DNA of 64,000 bases. Source: an uncultured Porphyromonadaceae bacterium (GTDB lineage Bacteria > Bacteroidota > Bacteroidia > Bacteroidales > Muribaculaceae). Positions 54,621-63,919 of this stretch are shown in pieces. Made by a program: the position numbers and the translations under genes. The DNA is taken from contig CAMCDS010000006.1 in NCBI GenBank assembly GCA_945873625.1, positions 1 through 64,000 on the forward strand, written 5' to 3'. Within the stretch, counting starts at the first letter, position 1. Every line of letters starts with the position of its first letter. Below the pieces are notes generated by a model. It made no database searches. It was not told the DNA's origin and saw only the letters and a list, made by a program, of their open reading frames with translations.

Positions 54621-55991
54621 ATGGCTAAGACAAAAACAGCTTACTTCTGCAACTCATGCGGCTACGAGTCGCCCAAATGGGTGGGCCGCTGCCCCGGATG
54701 CGGCGAATGGAACACGATGGTCGAGGAGACCGTAAGCGTGGCCAAAGGGTCGTCGAAGAGCAAACGCGGACTCCTCGACTCCGACGCACGCCCCCTCGCC
54801 CTCTCGGCCATCGAGGCGCTCGAAGAGCCGCGCGTACACATGCCTTCAGAGGAGCTCAACAGGGTGCTTGGAGGCGGACTCGTGGCCGGAAGCCTCACCC
54901 TGCTCGGCGGCGAGCCGGGCATCGGAAAGTCGACCCTGCTACTGCAGAACATTCTCTCCATTCGCGGAAAGAAGATACTCTACATCTCGGGCGAGGAATC
55001 GGCCACACAGCTCAAGCTGCGCGCCGACCGCATAGGCAAGGTGGCCGACAACACGTTCATCCTATGCGAGACAGACCTCGACCGCATATTCGCGCAGATA
55101 AAGAACGTGGCTCCGGCAATGCTCGTGGTCGACTCGATACAGACCATCTATTCGCCCGACATCGAGTCGGCGCCGGGCTCGGTAAGCCAGGTGCGCGAAT
55201 GTGCCGCCCGGCTTCTGCGCTACGCCAAGCAGAGCGGAGTGCCCGTGATACTCGTAGGCCATATCAACAAAGACGGAGCCATTGCCGGTCCGAAAGTGCT
55301 CGAACACATCGTAGACACCGTGCTCCAGTTCGAGGGCGACCGCCAGTACCTCTACCGCCTGCTCCGAGCCATTAAAAACCGATTCGGATCCACTTCGGAG
55401 ATAGGCATCTACGAGATGGCCGACCGGGGTCTGCGCGAAGTGAAAAACCCCTCGGAGATGCTTCTTTCGCAAAACCGCGAGGAGGAGATGTCGGGCATCG
55501 CAATCGGCGTTACGATGGAGGGCGTGCGCCCGTTCCTCGTAGAGGTGCAGGCACTCGTATCGTCGGCAGCCTACGGCACACCCCAACGCTCCGTAACCGG
55601 CTTCGACCAGCGCCGCCTCAACATGCTGCTCGCCGTGCTCGAAAAGCGCGCCCGCTTCAAGCTCGCGCAGAAAGACGTATTCCTCAACATAGCCGGCGGA
55701 CTGAAAGTGGCCGATCCGGCGCTCGACATGGCTGTAGTGGCCGCCATCATGTCGTCAAACTTTGACGTTACCCTTCCCCCGCGCGTAGTCATGGCCGGCG
55801 AGGTGGGCCTCTCGGGCGAGATACGCACCGCCGCCCGCATCGACCGCCGCGTGGCCGAAGCGCAGAAGCTCGGATTCGAGACCATCTTCATCCCCAAAGG
55901 CAACCTCAAGGGAGCCGGCCAGAGCGACTTCGACATCCGCATCGTCGAAGTCTCGAAAGTAGACGAACTCTTCCGCCACCTCTTCGCCTGA
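54621..55991 (+). CDS. radA: DNA repair protein RadA
   Basis: RecA-related helicase for branch migration in recombination. 456 residues. N-terminal zinc finger CNSC/CPGC (Cys10, 13, 24, 27); RecA-like ATPase with GGEPGIGKST (about 94-103) and the RadA-specific KNRFG motif (about 253). A C-terminal Lon-like domain follows (NIAGGLKVADPALDMAVVAA). Probably co-transcribed with the methyltransferase upstream. Confidence 0.96.
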   Translation: MAKTKTAYFCNSCGYESPKWVGRCPGCGEWNTMVEETVSVAKGSSKSKRGLLDSDARPLALSAIEALEEPRVHMPSEELNRVLGGGLVAGSLTLLGGEPGIGKSTLLLQNILSIRGKKILYISGEESATQLKLRADRIGKVADNTFILCETDLDRIFAQIKNVAPAMLVVDSIQTIYSPDIESAPGSVSQVRECAARLLRYAKQSGVPVILVGHINKDGAIAGPKVLEHIVDTVLQFEGDRQYLYRLLRAIKNRFGSTSEIGIYEMADRGLREVKNPSEMLLSQNREEEMSGIAIGVTMEGVRPFLVEVQALVSSAAYGTPQRSVTGFDQRRLNMLLAVLEKRARFKLAQKDVFLNIAGGLKVADPALDMAVVAAIMSSNFDVTLPPRVVMAGEVGLSGEIRTAARIDRRVAEAQKLGFETIFIPKGNLKGAGQSDFDIRIVEVSKVDELFRHLFA

Positions 55992-56039
55992 CCCTCCCCC
56001 TCCCTGCTGTTGCAATCATCCACTCCCCCTCCAACCCAC

Positions 56040-56065
56040 AAAAAGGCCCCGGAATCTCTCCGGGG
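56040..56065 (-). terminator. Terminator after the BspA-like remnant
   Basis: CCCCGGA (56047-56053) and TCCGGGG (56059-56065) form a short stem with a 5-nt loop, followed on the minus strand by CCTTTTT. It is also about 55 bp after the convergent radA stop. Confidence 0.7.
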
Positions 56066-56096
56066 ACTTCCCTTTCACTGCTTCACTATTTCACCT

Positions 56097-56496
56097 TTAC
56101 TTCACCATCACCTTATAACTCTTTCCTCCGGCACGCACTATATATGCGCCTCCGTTGCCTACAGTAATTGTGTTGGCAGAACCGCTATAAACTGTCTGTC
56201 GCGACATTGTCAGCACGCGTACAGTCCCTTCGAAGCCGTCTATATGAATTTCGTTTCTACGTACGGTTACAGAGACATCATCAGCAAGCGTACCGTTCAC
56301 GCCGTCGAAATCATGCTCGATTGTCTTGATGTTGATAAACCGGTTCCAATACGGAGCCTCCTTGTAGTCGTCCACCGATGCCTCCGGCACATAAAGCGTA
56401 GCCTTCTCATATACCTCAGCCGGCACAAGACCTTTCTGTTCATAGATTTCGATATCTGACGACACTACGGGCGGAGTTGCGGCACGGCATACTATT
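56097..56496 (-). pseudogene. C-terminal remnant of a BspA-like secreted protein
   Basis: Only the end of the gene remains. Read from about 56496 the frame gives LIVCRAATPPV, then KATLYVPEASVDDYKEAPYWNRF, the usual closing part of BspA-type leucine-rich-repeat surface proteins. A C-terminal secretion/sorting-like domain follows (EGTVRVLTMSRQTVYSGSAN and the GGAYIVRAGGKSYKVMVK ending). A GTG at 56465 could act as a start, but the family match begins upstream of it and the repeats are missing. The frame is cut near 56496, where the left edge of an IS982-type element begins. Confidence 0.75.
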
Positions 56497-57013
56497 AACG
56501 CGAATTCGGGATAAGAAATACCCTGAAAAAGTTAAATCGGCAGCTTGAGAAAAGTTGCCGATTCTTTTGATAATATCGCTGATATTTAGTAATTTAGAGG
56601 TGCTAAACTTTAAAATACATATCATGATTACCGAGAGTAAAGTTACTGAAATTTTCTGTATTGCGGATGATTTTTGCAAAGAATTTGAAGTCGAGATGGC
56701 ATAAAACGCCCTTCCGTCCTCTCCTGACGCCCCGAAACGCCGCCGGAAGCGCATGATGTCAGACGCGGAGGTCATCACGATTCTGATCTGCTTCCAATTC
56801 AACACCTACCGTAACTTCAACCATTATTATCTTTCATGCGTGTGCGGACAATGGAAACATCTGTTCCCGCGCCGCTTCTCGTATAATCGTTTTGTGGAAG
56901 TCATGCCGCGTTGCTTCGTGGCGCTGACAATGTGCCTCCGCCTTGCCTGTTTCGGGGAATGCACCGGCGTCAGTTTTGTTGACAGCACCTGTATCCCGGT
57001 GATCCACAATAAT
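56497..57013 (+). mobile_element. Truncated IS982-family element
   Basis: The left edge is taken near 56497, where the BspA-like frame stops and CGAATTCGGGATAAG begins. A leader of about 125 bp with a small hairpin (AATCGGCAGCTTG / AAGTTGCCGATT) precedes the transposase start. The right half of the element, including the right end, is missing: similarity stops near 57013. Boundaries are approximate. Confidence 0.65.
56624..57013 (+). pseudogene. IS982-type transposase, stop codon and 3' truncation
   Basis: From ATG 56624 the frame reads MITESKVTEIFCIADDFCKE, the start of IS982 transposases. It hits TAA at 56702-56704 and resumes in the same frame with MSDAEVITILICFQF, HLFPRRFSYNRFVEV and GECTGVSFVDSTCIPV. 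This covers the N-terminal domain and the first catalytic Asp region (FVDST). After VIHNN (57013) the match ends and a foreign tail leads to a stop, so the rest of the catalytic domain is lost. Not functional. Confidence 0.8.
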
Positions 57014-57485
57014 CTGAGTTTTCCGGCAAAATGTACCTAAATTTCCTGAGCTTCGGTTTTTGGTTTGGCCGGAGAGAATATCGTAAAAATGTTGACCTCA
57101 CGGAGGCTGAAATTTTCTGATAGCACAATCGTCCGAGAAATGGTAACAGCGGATAACAGAAACGTTAAAACTGCTGTTATCCGCTGATATAAAACAATTT
57201 GCGGCATTTCAGATGTTCGCGATTTGTAGTGGCTTGCAATTTACAGCGAGCTGAAATTCAAGACATTGGGGGGTACGGGGGCTTGCCCCCGTTGTGTCTT
57301 CAGACACCCCCCACCGCCCTCGTAAAGATTTTCGCCCGATGTCCGATTTTCGGTGCGGAATATGCAAATATGCAGAGGCACCCAACCATTGCGCGGTAAA
57401 ATCACTGCCGTGAAGGTCAAATTTCCGCTTGATTTGGTTATTTCTATGAATTCAACCAGCTTCGACCACTTATTCACTCCGTAAA
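57014..57485. other. Non-coding stretch with hairpins
   Basis: No supported gene. It contains a perfect 13-bp inverted repeat, CAGCGGATAACAG (57147-57159) with CTGTTATCCGCTG (57174-57186). A cluster of two small hairpins lies at 57267-57313: GGGGGCTTGCCCCC, then GTGTCTTCAGACAC, inside flanking G- and C-runs. These may be ends of decayed mobile elements. Confidence 0.55.
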
Positions 57486-57517
57486 TTAAAAGGTAGGCTA
57501 ATTGGCCGACCTTTTAA
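57486..57517 (-). terminator. Terminator of the C10 peptidase gene
   Basis: TTAAAAGGTAGGC pairs with GCCGACCTTTTAA (one mismatch), 20 bp after the stop codon on the minus strand. Confidence 0.75.
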
Positions 57518-57537
57518 AGTGTATTGGTTATATTTTA

Positions 57538-60471
57538 TCAAATTCTTACCTTGAAAGAATGGTTCTTGACTCTCACGATGTAGATTCCATTTTCTATGCC
57601 GGAAATCACTTTTGATTTGGTGGACACAATCTTGGATCCGTCTACGGCAAAAATCTCCACACTATCAGAATCGGATGCCCCCTCTATAAAGAGCGTTCCG
57701 CTCAGTGCAATTATGTGGATGTCAGACTTGTCTGCGTTACAGTTGCTTATGCCGGAACCTTTCCCCAAACGGTAATGAGCTACAGAACCATCTGTCTTTG
57801 TAGCAAAAGTATAATCCGTGTTGACAGATCTCGTATCTGAAGCCTTTGAAAGTATATAAGCTTCACAGGCAAGCTCGTCAGAAACAGACATCTCAACACT
57901 TAAAGCTTTTTGCTCTCCGGGTGTCAGGATAACATTCTCCACTATTGATTCAGAGATTTTACCGTTTTCAGGAGTGCATGTCCTTACAACCATATTACCG
58001 AGAAAGTTCGCAGTTCCTATGTTCTTTATCTTGAATGAGAACAAAATTCCGTTATAATTGGTTTCTGAGACCTCAAGCATCTGTAAGCCTGAGGAAAGAT
58101 TGGCAGTTATATTGTGGCGAGTCGGCAATGTCATCATGCCATATTTTTCAATCCAATCGTTGGTCTGCATGTGGATACCTGATGGCAATGGCGTTTTCTC
58201 CCCATCAGGGGTGAGATAACGCAAATAGAACATATATTCACCCTCCAGAGGATAAAGATTGCCCGGTATTTCGAAATCATTGCTTCCAAAACCATTAGTC
58301 GGATTGAACTCAAATGTCGATACAAGAATTTCTTTTGAAATATCCTCTCCCGGTCTGCGGCCATACGCATTGATAGTGACCGGTGCATAGCAATTGTTGG
58401 AGGAAACTATCCCTTTGTAGTTTGCATTTTTTCTGAATTGAAGCTTATCGCCCCATTTCTTGAGATAGTAGCTGTCATTCCAAGAATCGAGCATAAGGGT
58501 ACCTGTTATGTCATATATAAGCACAGGATAATCAACCTCGGAGCATACGTCAATGTATATTGGTTCCGGGAATACAATCCCCGGATTTTCAGTTTCGTCA
58601 ACAATCAACTCATAGCGACCGTTAGGCATCGTAAATCCATTGTCTTTGTTTGTGGGAGGGTCAATGATTGCATAGCCCTCGTAATGTAAGCCTGAATATT
58701 CAAGATTGTAAACATCTATTCTCTTATCCGACCAATAGGTTTTCCCTGTCTCGATATTCTTAAAACCGATATAACATCTCTTTATATCGTGAGAATCAAT
58801 GGATGTAATCAGTGAATTAGACTTGATTTTGACTACAAACGGAGCTTTTGCCATGACATCGGTCTGTGGTTCAAAAGCATTGATGGATAACCTATTATCC
58901 AATTCATCTCTCCATTCTGTTTTACCCTCAGGATAATCCTTATAACCTTTTTCAGTAAATACTCCGTCTGAAATGATGAAGAACGGTCTCATAGGAAGCG
59001 GATGATATGAAACCATCTCATCCGTGTCATATTCATAAGTGGCAATCATCAATTCCCATTCTCCGTTATCCAAAGGAACGGTGGCGTGTGGTTTACCGTT
59101 TGATTCGGCATTCCATCCAATGTATCCCCAATTGGGAAATTGCTTAAGATAATAATGGTCCGCTGCTCCAAGAACCTTGACTTCTGAGCCCTTCACAGCA
59201 ACAATCTTTGCATTATAGTCGGCCAACGATTCATACGAATTGGTGGTATAGCCGGTAAAACGACCTTCGATGTAATCATTCTGGTCGTTGAGATTTGTCA
59301 TTGGAGAGCCGGATGTACATACGAATCTTTCTGAATACATTTCTCCTTTGGCTCGTGGAGATATATCGCATATCATTTTCTGATCGGAGTAATAGCCATC
59401 TTCATCAGCCTCAAAAAAACTTGGGTGACAGAATGTGATGTCATAATAGCCATCGGCTTCACCTGCCCATCCCCAATTGACATGAACATAATTGTTCTCA
59501 TCTATTCCGTCCAAAACAAATATATGTTGTGACCACTTTGAGCTACTTACTCCGGCTCCGGTATATAGAATTGGTTTCCCCGCAGTCAGGTTTTCCTGGA
59601 TTTTCTTCATCCAATAACCGGTCGGTAATGATTTACGGATAAGGAATGTGGCGTTGAAATTGAAATATTTGTCAAGAGATACCAATGGCCATTGGCCGGA
59701 AGATTTCTCGTCCGACCATTTCATCAAAGCCGACGCTCCAGTTACATACATCATTTCAGCCACCGCGTCAGCTTGCTCCTGAGTATAGTTACCCTCTGTA
59801 TACACATCAAGCATCTTGTCATACTTGAAATGCTGCTGGCCGAAGTTTACACTGACCTCTGCAAGCGACCTTTCATCCTTGTACTCAATCGTATAAGGAT
59901 TGAAATTGTCGGCCTTGAAATGATAGAGAACCTGACTAAGCGCCACTGCATCGCATCCTGTTACAGATGGTTTGCCCTGATATTTAGGGCATTTGGCGTT
60001 GAAAGGAGCACCCTGTCCCCATTTGGCTTTGATGAAAGGTTCCACGTGTGCAACTGTAGGATTCGGATAAGTTCCGCTTCCCTGCGATGTACTCTGCGAC
60101 GCCTTAATCACCGCTTTATTGTAATTTGAAATAAATTCCTCAGCCATAGGAGGAATGTTCTGGATGTGTATGGTATCATTCAGACCATAGCCTATCATTT
60201 GAGCGTCTGCTCCGTTGCCCGCAAACATGACAAAGCCAAGTCTTCCGTCGCTTTCCACATTGACTACCTGTGCGGAGTTGGCTATCTGACTGACTGTTGT
60301 CCGGGTTACTCTGTTGGCAGGATTCACGCCTATATGTATGGCTTTGCCATGCCATTTTGAGGAAAGTGTTTCGAGCGCCTTCTCACTCAAAACATTTGAG
60401 TCGGCTCCGAATGCTATTGCTGAAGGACCAACAATAATCGATAGGAGCAATAAGATATGATACCTATTCAT
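57538..60471 (-). CDS. Large secreted C10 family cysteine peptidase
   Basis: Streptopain/interpain-like protease, 977 residues from ATG 60471 (a GTG five codons upstream is possible). Signal peptide about 1-22 (HILLLLSIIVGPSAIAFG), propeptide about 25-125. The catalytic domain starts at KAKWGQGAPFN, with Cys173 in VTGCDAVALSQVLYH, His316 in WSQHIFVLDG and the NWGWAGEADGYYD segment that supplies Asn/Trp. About 600 residues of beta-rich domains follow. The C-terminus (VEIFAVDGSKIV, NGIYIVRVKNHSFKVRI) looks like a type IX-type sorting domain. The gene is visibly more AT-rich than its neighbours. It is intact and has its own promoter and terminator. Confidence 0.9.
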   Translation of the reverse strand: MNRYHILLLLSIIVGPSAIAFGADSNVLSEKALETLSSKWHGKAIHIGVNPANRVTRTTVSQIANSAQVVNVESDGRLGFVMFAGNGADAQMIGYGLNDTIHIQNIPPMAEEFISNYNKAVIKASQSTSQGSGTYPNPTVAHVEPFIKAKWGQGAPFNAKCPKYQGKPSVTGCDAVALSQVLYHFKADNFNPYTIEYKDERSLAEVSVNFGQQHFKYDKMLDVYTEGNYTQEQADAVAEMMYVTGASALMKWSDEKSSGQWPLVSLDKYFNFNATFLIRKSLPTGYWMKKIQENLTAGKPILYTGAGVSSSKWSQHIFVLDGIDENNYVHVNWGWAGEADGYYDITFCHPSFFEADEDGYYSDQKMICDISPRAKGEMYSERFVCTSGSPMTNLNDQNDYIEGRFTGYTTNSYESLADYNAKIVAVKGSEVKVLGAADHYYLKQFPNWGYIGWNAESNGKPHATVPLDNGEWELMIATYEYDTDEMVSYHPLPMRPFFIISDGVFTEKGYKDYPEGKTEWRDELDNRLSINAFEPQTDVMAKAPFVVKIKSNSLITSIDSHDIKRCYIGFKNIETGKTYWSDKRIDVYNLEYSGLHYEGYAIIDPPTNKDNGFTMPNGRYELIVDETENPGIVFPEPIYIDVCSEVDYPVLIYDITGTLMLDSWNDSYYLKKWGDKLQFRKNANYKGIVSSNNCYAPVTINAYGRRPGEDISKEILVSTFEFNPTNGFGSNDFEIPGNLYPLEGEYMFYLRYLTPDGEKTPLPSGIHMQTNDWIEKYGMMTLPTRHNITANLSSGLQMLEVSETNYNGILFSFKIKNIGTANFLGNMVVRTCTPENGKISESIVENVILTPGEQKALSVEMSVSDELACEAYILSKASDTRSVNTDYTFATKTDGSVAHYRLGKGSGISNCNADKSDIHIIALSGTLFIEGASDSDSVEIFAVDGSKIVSTKSKVISGIENGIYIVRVKNHSFKVRI

Positions 60472-60599
60472 AATGTCGAGGTTCACGTTATTAAAAAATA
60501 TGACACTGATTTAGGCTCCAATGTGCAAAAGCTTATAAAGAGCCCTGTTCGTTGTCTATAAGTTGTTTATATTTTCAAATCGTCTTATTGAATAATTTG

Positions 60600-60631
60600 C
60601 AAATATAATAAATTTAATTCATTCCCCCAAG
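60600..60631 (-). promoter_or_regulatory. Bacteroidota promoter of the C10 peptidase gene
   Basis: On the minus strand: CTTG (60631-60628), 20 nt, TATATTTG (60607-60600). It leaves a leader of about 120 nt. Confidence 0.65.
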
Positions 60632-60670
60632 GAAAAAGTGAAATCAGGCGGTAGGGCTGTATCAGGCTCC

Positions 60671-60776
60671 TTGTCTCCGCCAGAATGGCTGTTTGTCTCC
60701 GCCGAAGGGCAGTTTGTCCCCGCCCGAAGGATGTTTGTCCCTGCCCGAAGGATGTTTGTCTCGGCCCGAGGCTTCA
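60671..60776. repeat. 21-bp tandem repeat, five units
   Basis: TTGTC recurs at 60671, 60693, 60714, 60735 and 60756 (steps of 22, 21, 21, 21). The unit is roughly GTTTGTCCCCGCCCGAAGGAT. Because 21 is a multiple of three, reading frames stay open on both strands, but none has a family match or plausible gene context, so I do not call a gene. Confidence 0.75.
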
Positions 60777-60795
60777 GCCGAAGGGGGAAATGACA

Positions 60796-60829
60796 ATTGA
60801 GGCGCCATCCCCGGGGATGACGCCTCAAT
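60796..60829 (-). terminator. Terminator of the nuo operon
   Basis: Near-perfect 34-bp palindrome: ATTGAGGCG with CGCCTCAAT outside, CATCCCC with GGGGATG inside, about 30 bp after the nuoN stop codon. Confidence 0.75.
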
Positions 60830-60859
60830 CTTATCTGAGTCAATCTATTAGTTCATTTT

Positions 60860-62335
60860 TCAGCCAAGCCAGGCGAAGAGCTGGGCAGCGTCGGCTACCG
60901 ATGCGTCGGTGAGCAGCTGGTAGATCGGGCTGAGAAGACCGATGAACACAATGCCTGCCACGCAGATCCAGAGACCTACACGCTCGGAAAGGGCGCTTCT
61001 GAACTGGGGAACTACCGGCTCCTCGGGGCTAATCCACATCGCTTTGACTACGAGCAGATAATAGTAGAGCGAGATGATGGTGTTGATAAGGGCTATCAAC
61101 ACCAGCATGTAGAGAGCCATCGAGTTGCTTGCGGTTACGGAGGTGAAGATCAGAATCTTGGAGAAGAATCCTGCGAAGGGCGGGATACCGGCGAGCGAGA
61201 ACATCGCGAGCGTCATGGCGAAGGCAAGCCAGGGATTGCTCTTATGCAGTCCGCGGTAGTCGCCCATGCTGAGCTTGCCGCTCTGATTCTCGATGGCCTG
61301 GATAACGCCGAAGGCTCCGAGGTTGCTGAAGATATAGACGAGGATGTAGAAAAGCATCGATGCCATACCGATCGAGTTGGCGGCAATCACGCCGAGCATT
61401 ATGTAACCGGCCTGGCTCACCGACGAGAAGGCCATAAAGCGCTTCATGTTCTTCTGACGGATTGCGAAGAGGTTGCCGACAGTGATCGTGATGATGATGA
61501 TGCCGTAGAGCATCCACTCCCATGCCTCGGGATAAGCTGCGCCAAACGCCTGAACGAAAATCACAAAGAAAGCGAAGGCTGCAGATCCTTTGGAAATTAC
61601 CGAAAGATAGCTGGTAACGGAAGTGGGAGCACCCTGATATACGTCGGCAGTCCAGAGATGGAACGGAACGAGCGAGAGCTTGAAACCGATACCGGCAAGC
61701 ACGAACGTGAGGGCAACGATCAGCATTCCGCTCATCTCGCCGCCTGCTACAGCGGCAGCCACGTCATTGTAGTAGAGCGAACCGCCGGAGAGACCGTAGA
61801 CGAACGACAGACCCATCATGAGCACGGCCGACGAGAAGACGGCGGTCATGATATATTTGGCGGCTGCCTCGGTGCTCTCGTAGTGCTTCTTGTTGAAGGC
61901 GATGAGGGCAGCGAGGGGGAGCGATGCGGTCTCAAGGCCGATGACGAAGAGCAGGAAGTGGCGAGCGGAAATCATCAGATACATTCCGAAGAGCGTGGCG
62001 AGCAGCAGCTCGTAGAACTCTCCGCGGCGGAGTGTCATGTCGTCGGAGTCGGTCCATTTGAGCGACTGGATGAGGACGATGAAGACGCCGATGTTGAGTA
62101 TCGATTTAAGCGCGAGCGTTATGCTGTTGCTGACATACATGCCGCCGAAACATTCCTGAGGCACCGTGCCGGCGAAGAATATGGCCACTGTGCCGAGTCC
62201 GAAGAGCACGGTGGTGAGGATGCCGTCGGCCTTGCGGGCACCTGAGCCTGCGAAGGTATCGTATAGGAATACGAGTATGAAGATTCCGAGAACGATAAGC
62301 TCGGGAATCATTGCCGAAAACTGTGAGTAATCCAT
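60860..62335 (-). CDS. nuoN: NADH-quinone oxidoreductase subunit N
   Basis: Antiporter-like proton-pumping subunit of complex I; 491 residues, about 14 helices. The central conserved segment is ASLPLAALIAFNKKHYESTEAAAKYIMTA (quoted in part: STEAAAKYIMTA), followed by GFKLSLVPFHLWTADVYQGA with the functional Lys/His, and KNMKRFMAFSSVSQAGYIMLG. Last gene of nuoL-nuoM-nuoN, followed by a terminator. Confidence 0.95.
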   Translation of the reverse strand: MDYSQFSAMIPELIVLGIFILVFLYDTFAGSGARKADGILTTVLFGLGTVAIFFAGTVPQECFGGMYVSNSITLALKSILNIGVFIVLIQSLKWTDSDDMTLRRGEFYELLLATLFGMYLMISARHFLLFVIGLETASLPLAALIAFNKKHYESTEAAAKYIMTAVFSSAVLMMGLSFVYGLSGGSLYYNDVAAAVAGGEMSGMLIVALTFVLAGIGFKLSLVPFHLWTADVYQGAPTSVTSYLSVISKGSAAFAFFVIFVQAFGAAYPEAWEWMLYGIIIITITVGNLFAIRQKNMKRFMAFSSVSQAGYIMLGVIAANSIGMASMLFYILVYIFSNLGAFGVIQAIENQSGKLSMGDYRGLHKSNPWLAFAMTLAMFSLAGIPPFAGFFSKILIFTSVTASNSMALYMLVLIALINTIISLYYYLLVVKAMWISPEEPVVPQFRSALSERVGLWICVAGIVFIGLLSPIYQLLTDASVADAAQLFAWLG

Positions 62336-62362
62336 TTTCTTTTGTCGTATTTAAGGGCAGGT

Positions 62363-63877
62363 TCAGATGGCAGCCTGCGTGAGCGATTCAATGATGGGCA
62401 CGAAACTGTGCTGGATAGTTTCGTTGATCCAGTTGGGAAAGCAACCGATTCCGGCGATGGCCAGGATGAGCGTAACGGTCGAGAAACGCTCGTACCACGA
62501 AGCGTCGGTAAGTTGCAGGTGGTGTTCGTCCTGCACGGGGCCGAGAAGCAGCTTGCCTACGACGCGGAGGATGTAGACGGCTGTGATCACGATCGAGCAG
62601 GTGCCTGCGATTACGAAGCTGCGGTGGAAGAGGTCGGTGTGCTCAAACGAACCAAAGAAGATTGTCATCTCGGCTACGAAGCCCGAGAGGCCGGGGAGAC
62701 CGAGCGATGCGAAACCGGCAATCATGTAGCAGACGCCAAGGTAGGGCATTATCTTCATGAGGCCGCCCATCTGACGGATGTCGCGGGTGTGGGTGCGTCC
62801 GTAGATCATACCGATGAGGGCGAAGAAGAGGGCCGTCATCAGACCGTGGGAGAGCATCTGAAGGATAGCGCCGGTCATTGCGGTCTGCGTCAGCATCAGG
62901 ATTGCGAAGAGCACCATGCCGCAGTGCGACACTGAAGAATAAGCGTTGATATACTTAAGGTCAGTCTGTACGCATGCCGAGAGGGCGCCGTAGACCACGC
63001 TGATACCCGTAAGGATGATGAAAATCCAGGCAAGTTCGTTGGCAGCCTGCGGAAGCAGATAGATGGCGATGCGGAAGCAACCATAGCCACCGAGCTTCAT
63101 GAGCACGCCTGCGTGAAGCATCGACACAGCAGTCGGAGCGGAAGCGTGGCCGTCGGGGCTCCATGTGTGGAAGGGGAACATTGCACCGAGAACGCCGAAG
63201 CCTACGAAGGTGAGGCAGAAGAGGAGACGCTGCCAGCTGGGATCGATGCATCCGTTCTTGGAGATTTCAAGGATATTCCAGGTGAGATGTCCTTCCGGAC
63301 CGGAGTGCCAGTAGATGCCGAGGAGACCGAGCATCAGGAAAGCCGAGCCGCCCATGAGCATGAGCGTGAGCTTCATGGCCGAATACTCCTTACGGCCTGT
63401 GCCCCATACGCCGATGAGAAGATACATCGGGATAAGAGCCACCTCGTAGAACATGAACATCGTGAAGATGTCGATCGAGATGAAGAAGCCGAACACGCCG
63501 GTGGAGAGAAGGGCGAACCAGAGGAAGAAGTTTTTGGGGAGGGGGTTGATTTTCCAGGAGGCAAACACGCCGGCGAAGACGATTATAGCCGAAAGGAGAA
63601 TCATGAGCACCGAGATGCCGTCGACACCGACAGCCAGCTCGATGTTGAGGGGCGCATACCACATCCAGCTGCCCGTGTAGAGCATTTCGGCGGTTTCGCC
63701 TGCCGCACGCAGACCGAGGAAGTCTACGCACAGCCAGATAGCAAGACCGAGAAGTGCGGTCGAGCATACCGTCATCACGGTGCGGATGGCATTCATACTG
63801 CTATTGCGGCAGACGCCCAGTCCGGCCATCATGATGATGGGGATGATTACAAACCAGATTAAGATATTTCCAAACAT
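62363..63877 (-). CDS. nuoM: NADH-quinone oxidoreductase subunit M
   Basis: Proton-pumping membrane subunit of complex I; 504 residues. It shows VDGISVLMILLSAIIVF, the pump glutamate in MFYEVALIPMYLLIGVWG, GAMFPFHTWSPDGHASAPTA and KYINAYSSVSHCGMVLF. It lies 27 bp upstream of nuoN. The electron donor in Bacteroidota complex I lacking NuoEFG is debated; those genes are outside this window. Confidence 0.96.
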   Translation of the reverse strand: MFGNILIWFVIIPIIMMAGLGVCRNSSMNAIRTVMTVCSTALLGLAIWLCVDFLGLRAAGETAEMLYTGSWMWYAPLNIELAVGVDGISVLMILLSAIIVFAGVFASWKINPLPKNFFLWFALLSTGVFGFFISIDIFTMFMFYEVALIPMYLLIGVWGTGRKEYSAMKLTLMLMGGSAFLMLGLLGIYWHSGPEGHLTWNILEISKNGCIDPSWQRLLFCLTFVGFGVLGAMFPFHTWSPDGHASAPTAVSMLHAGVLMKLGGYGCFRIAIYLLPQAANELAWIFIILTGISVVYGALSACVQTDLKYINAYSSVSHCGMVLFAILMLTQTAMTGAILQMLSHGLMTALFFALIGMIYGRTHTRDIRQMGGLMKIMPYLGVCYMIAGFASLGLPGLSGFVAEMTIFFGSFEHTDLFHRSFVIAGTCSIVITAVYILRVVGKLLLGPVQDEHHLQLTDASWYERFSTVTLILAIAGIGCFPNWINETIQHSFVPIIESLTQAAI

Positions 63878-63919
63878 AATCTAATAGTTTTTTCTGCAGT
63901 TAAAGAAGTATGAATGAGG

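Noticed and set aside
60619..60843. Possible 74-residue protein over the 21-bp repeats
   Set aside because: Open only because the repeat length is a multiple of three; it overlaps the peptidase promoter and the nuo terminator.
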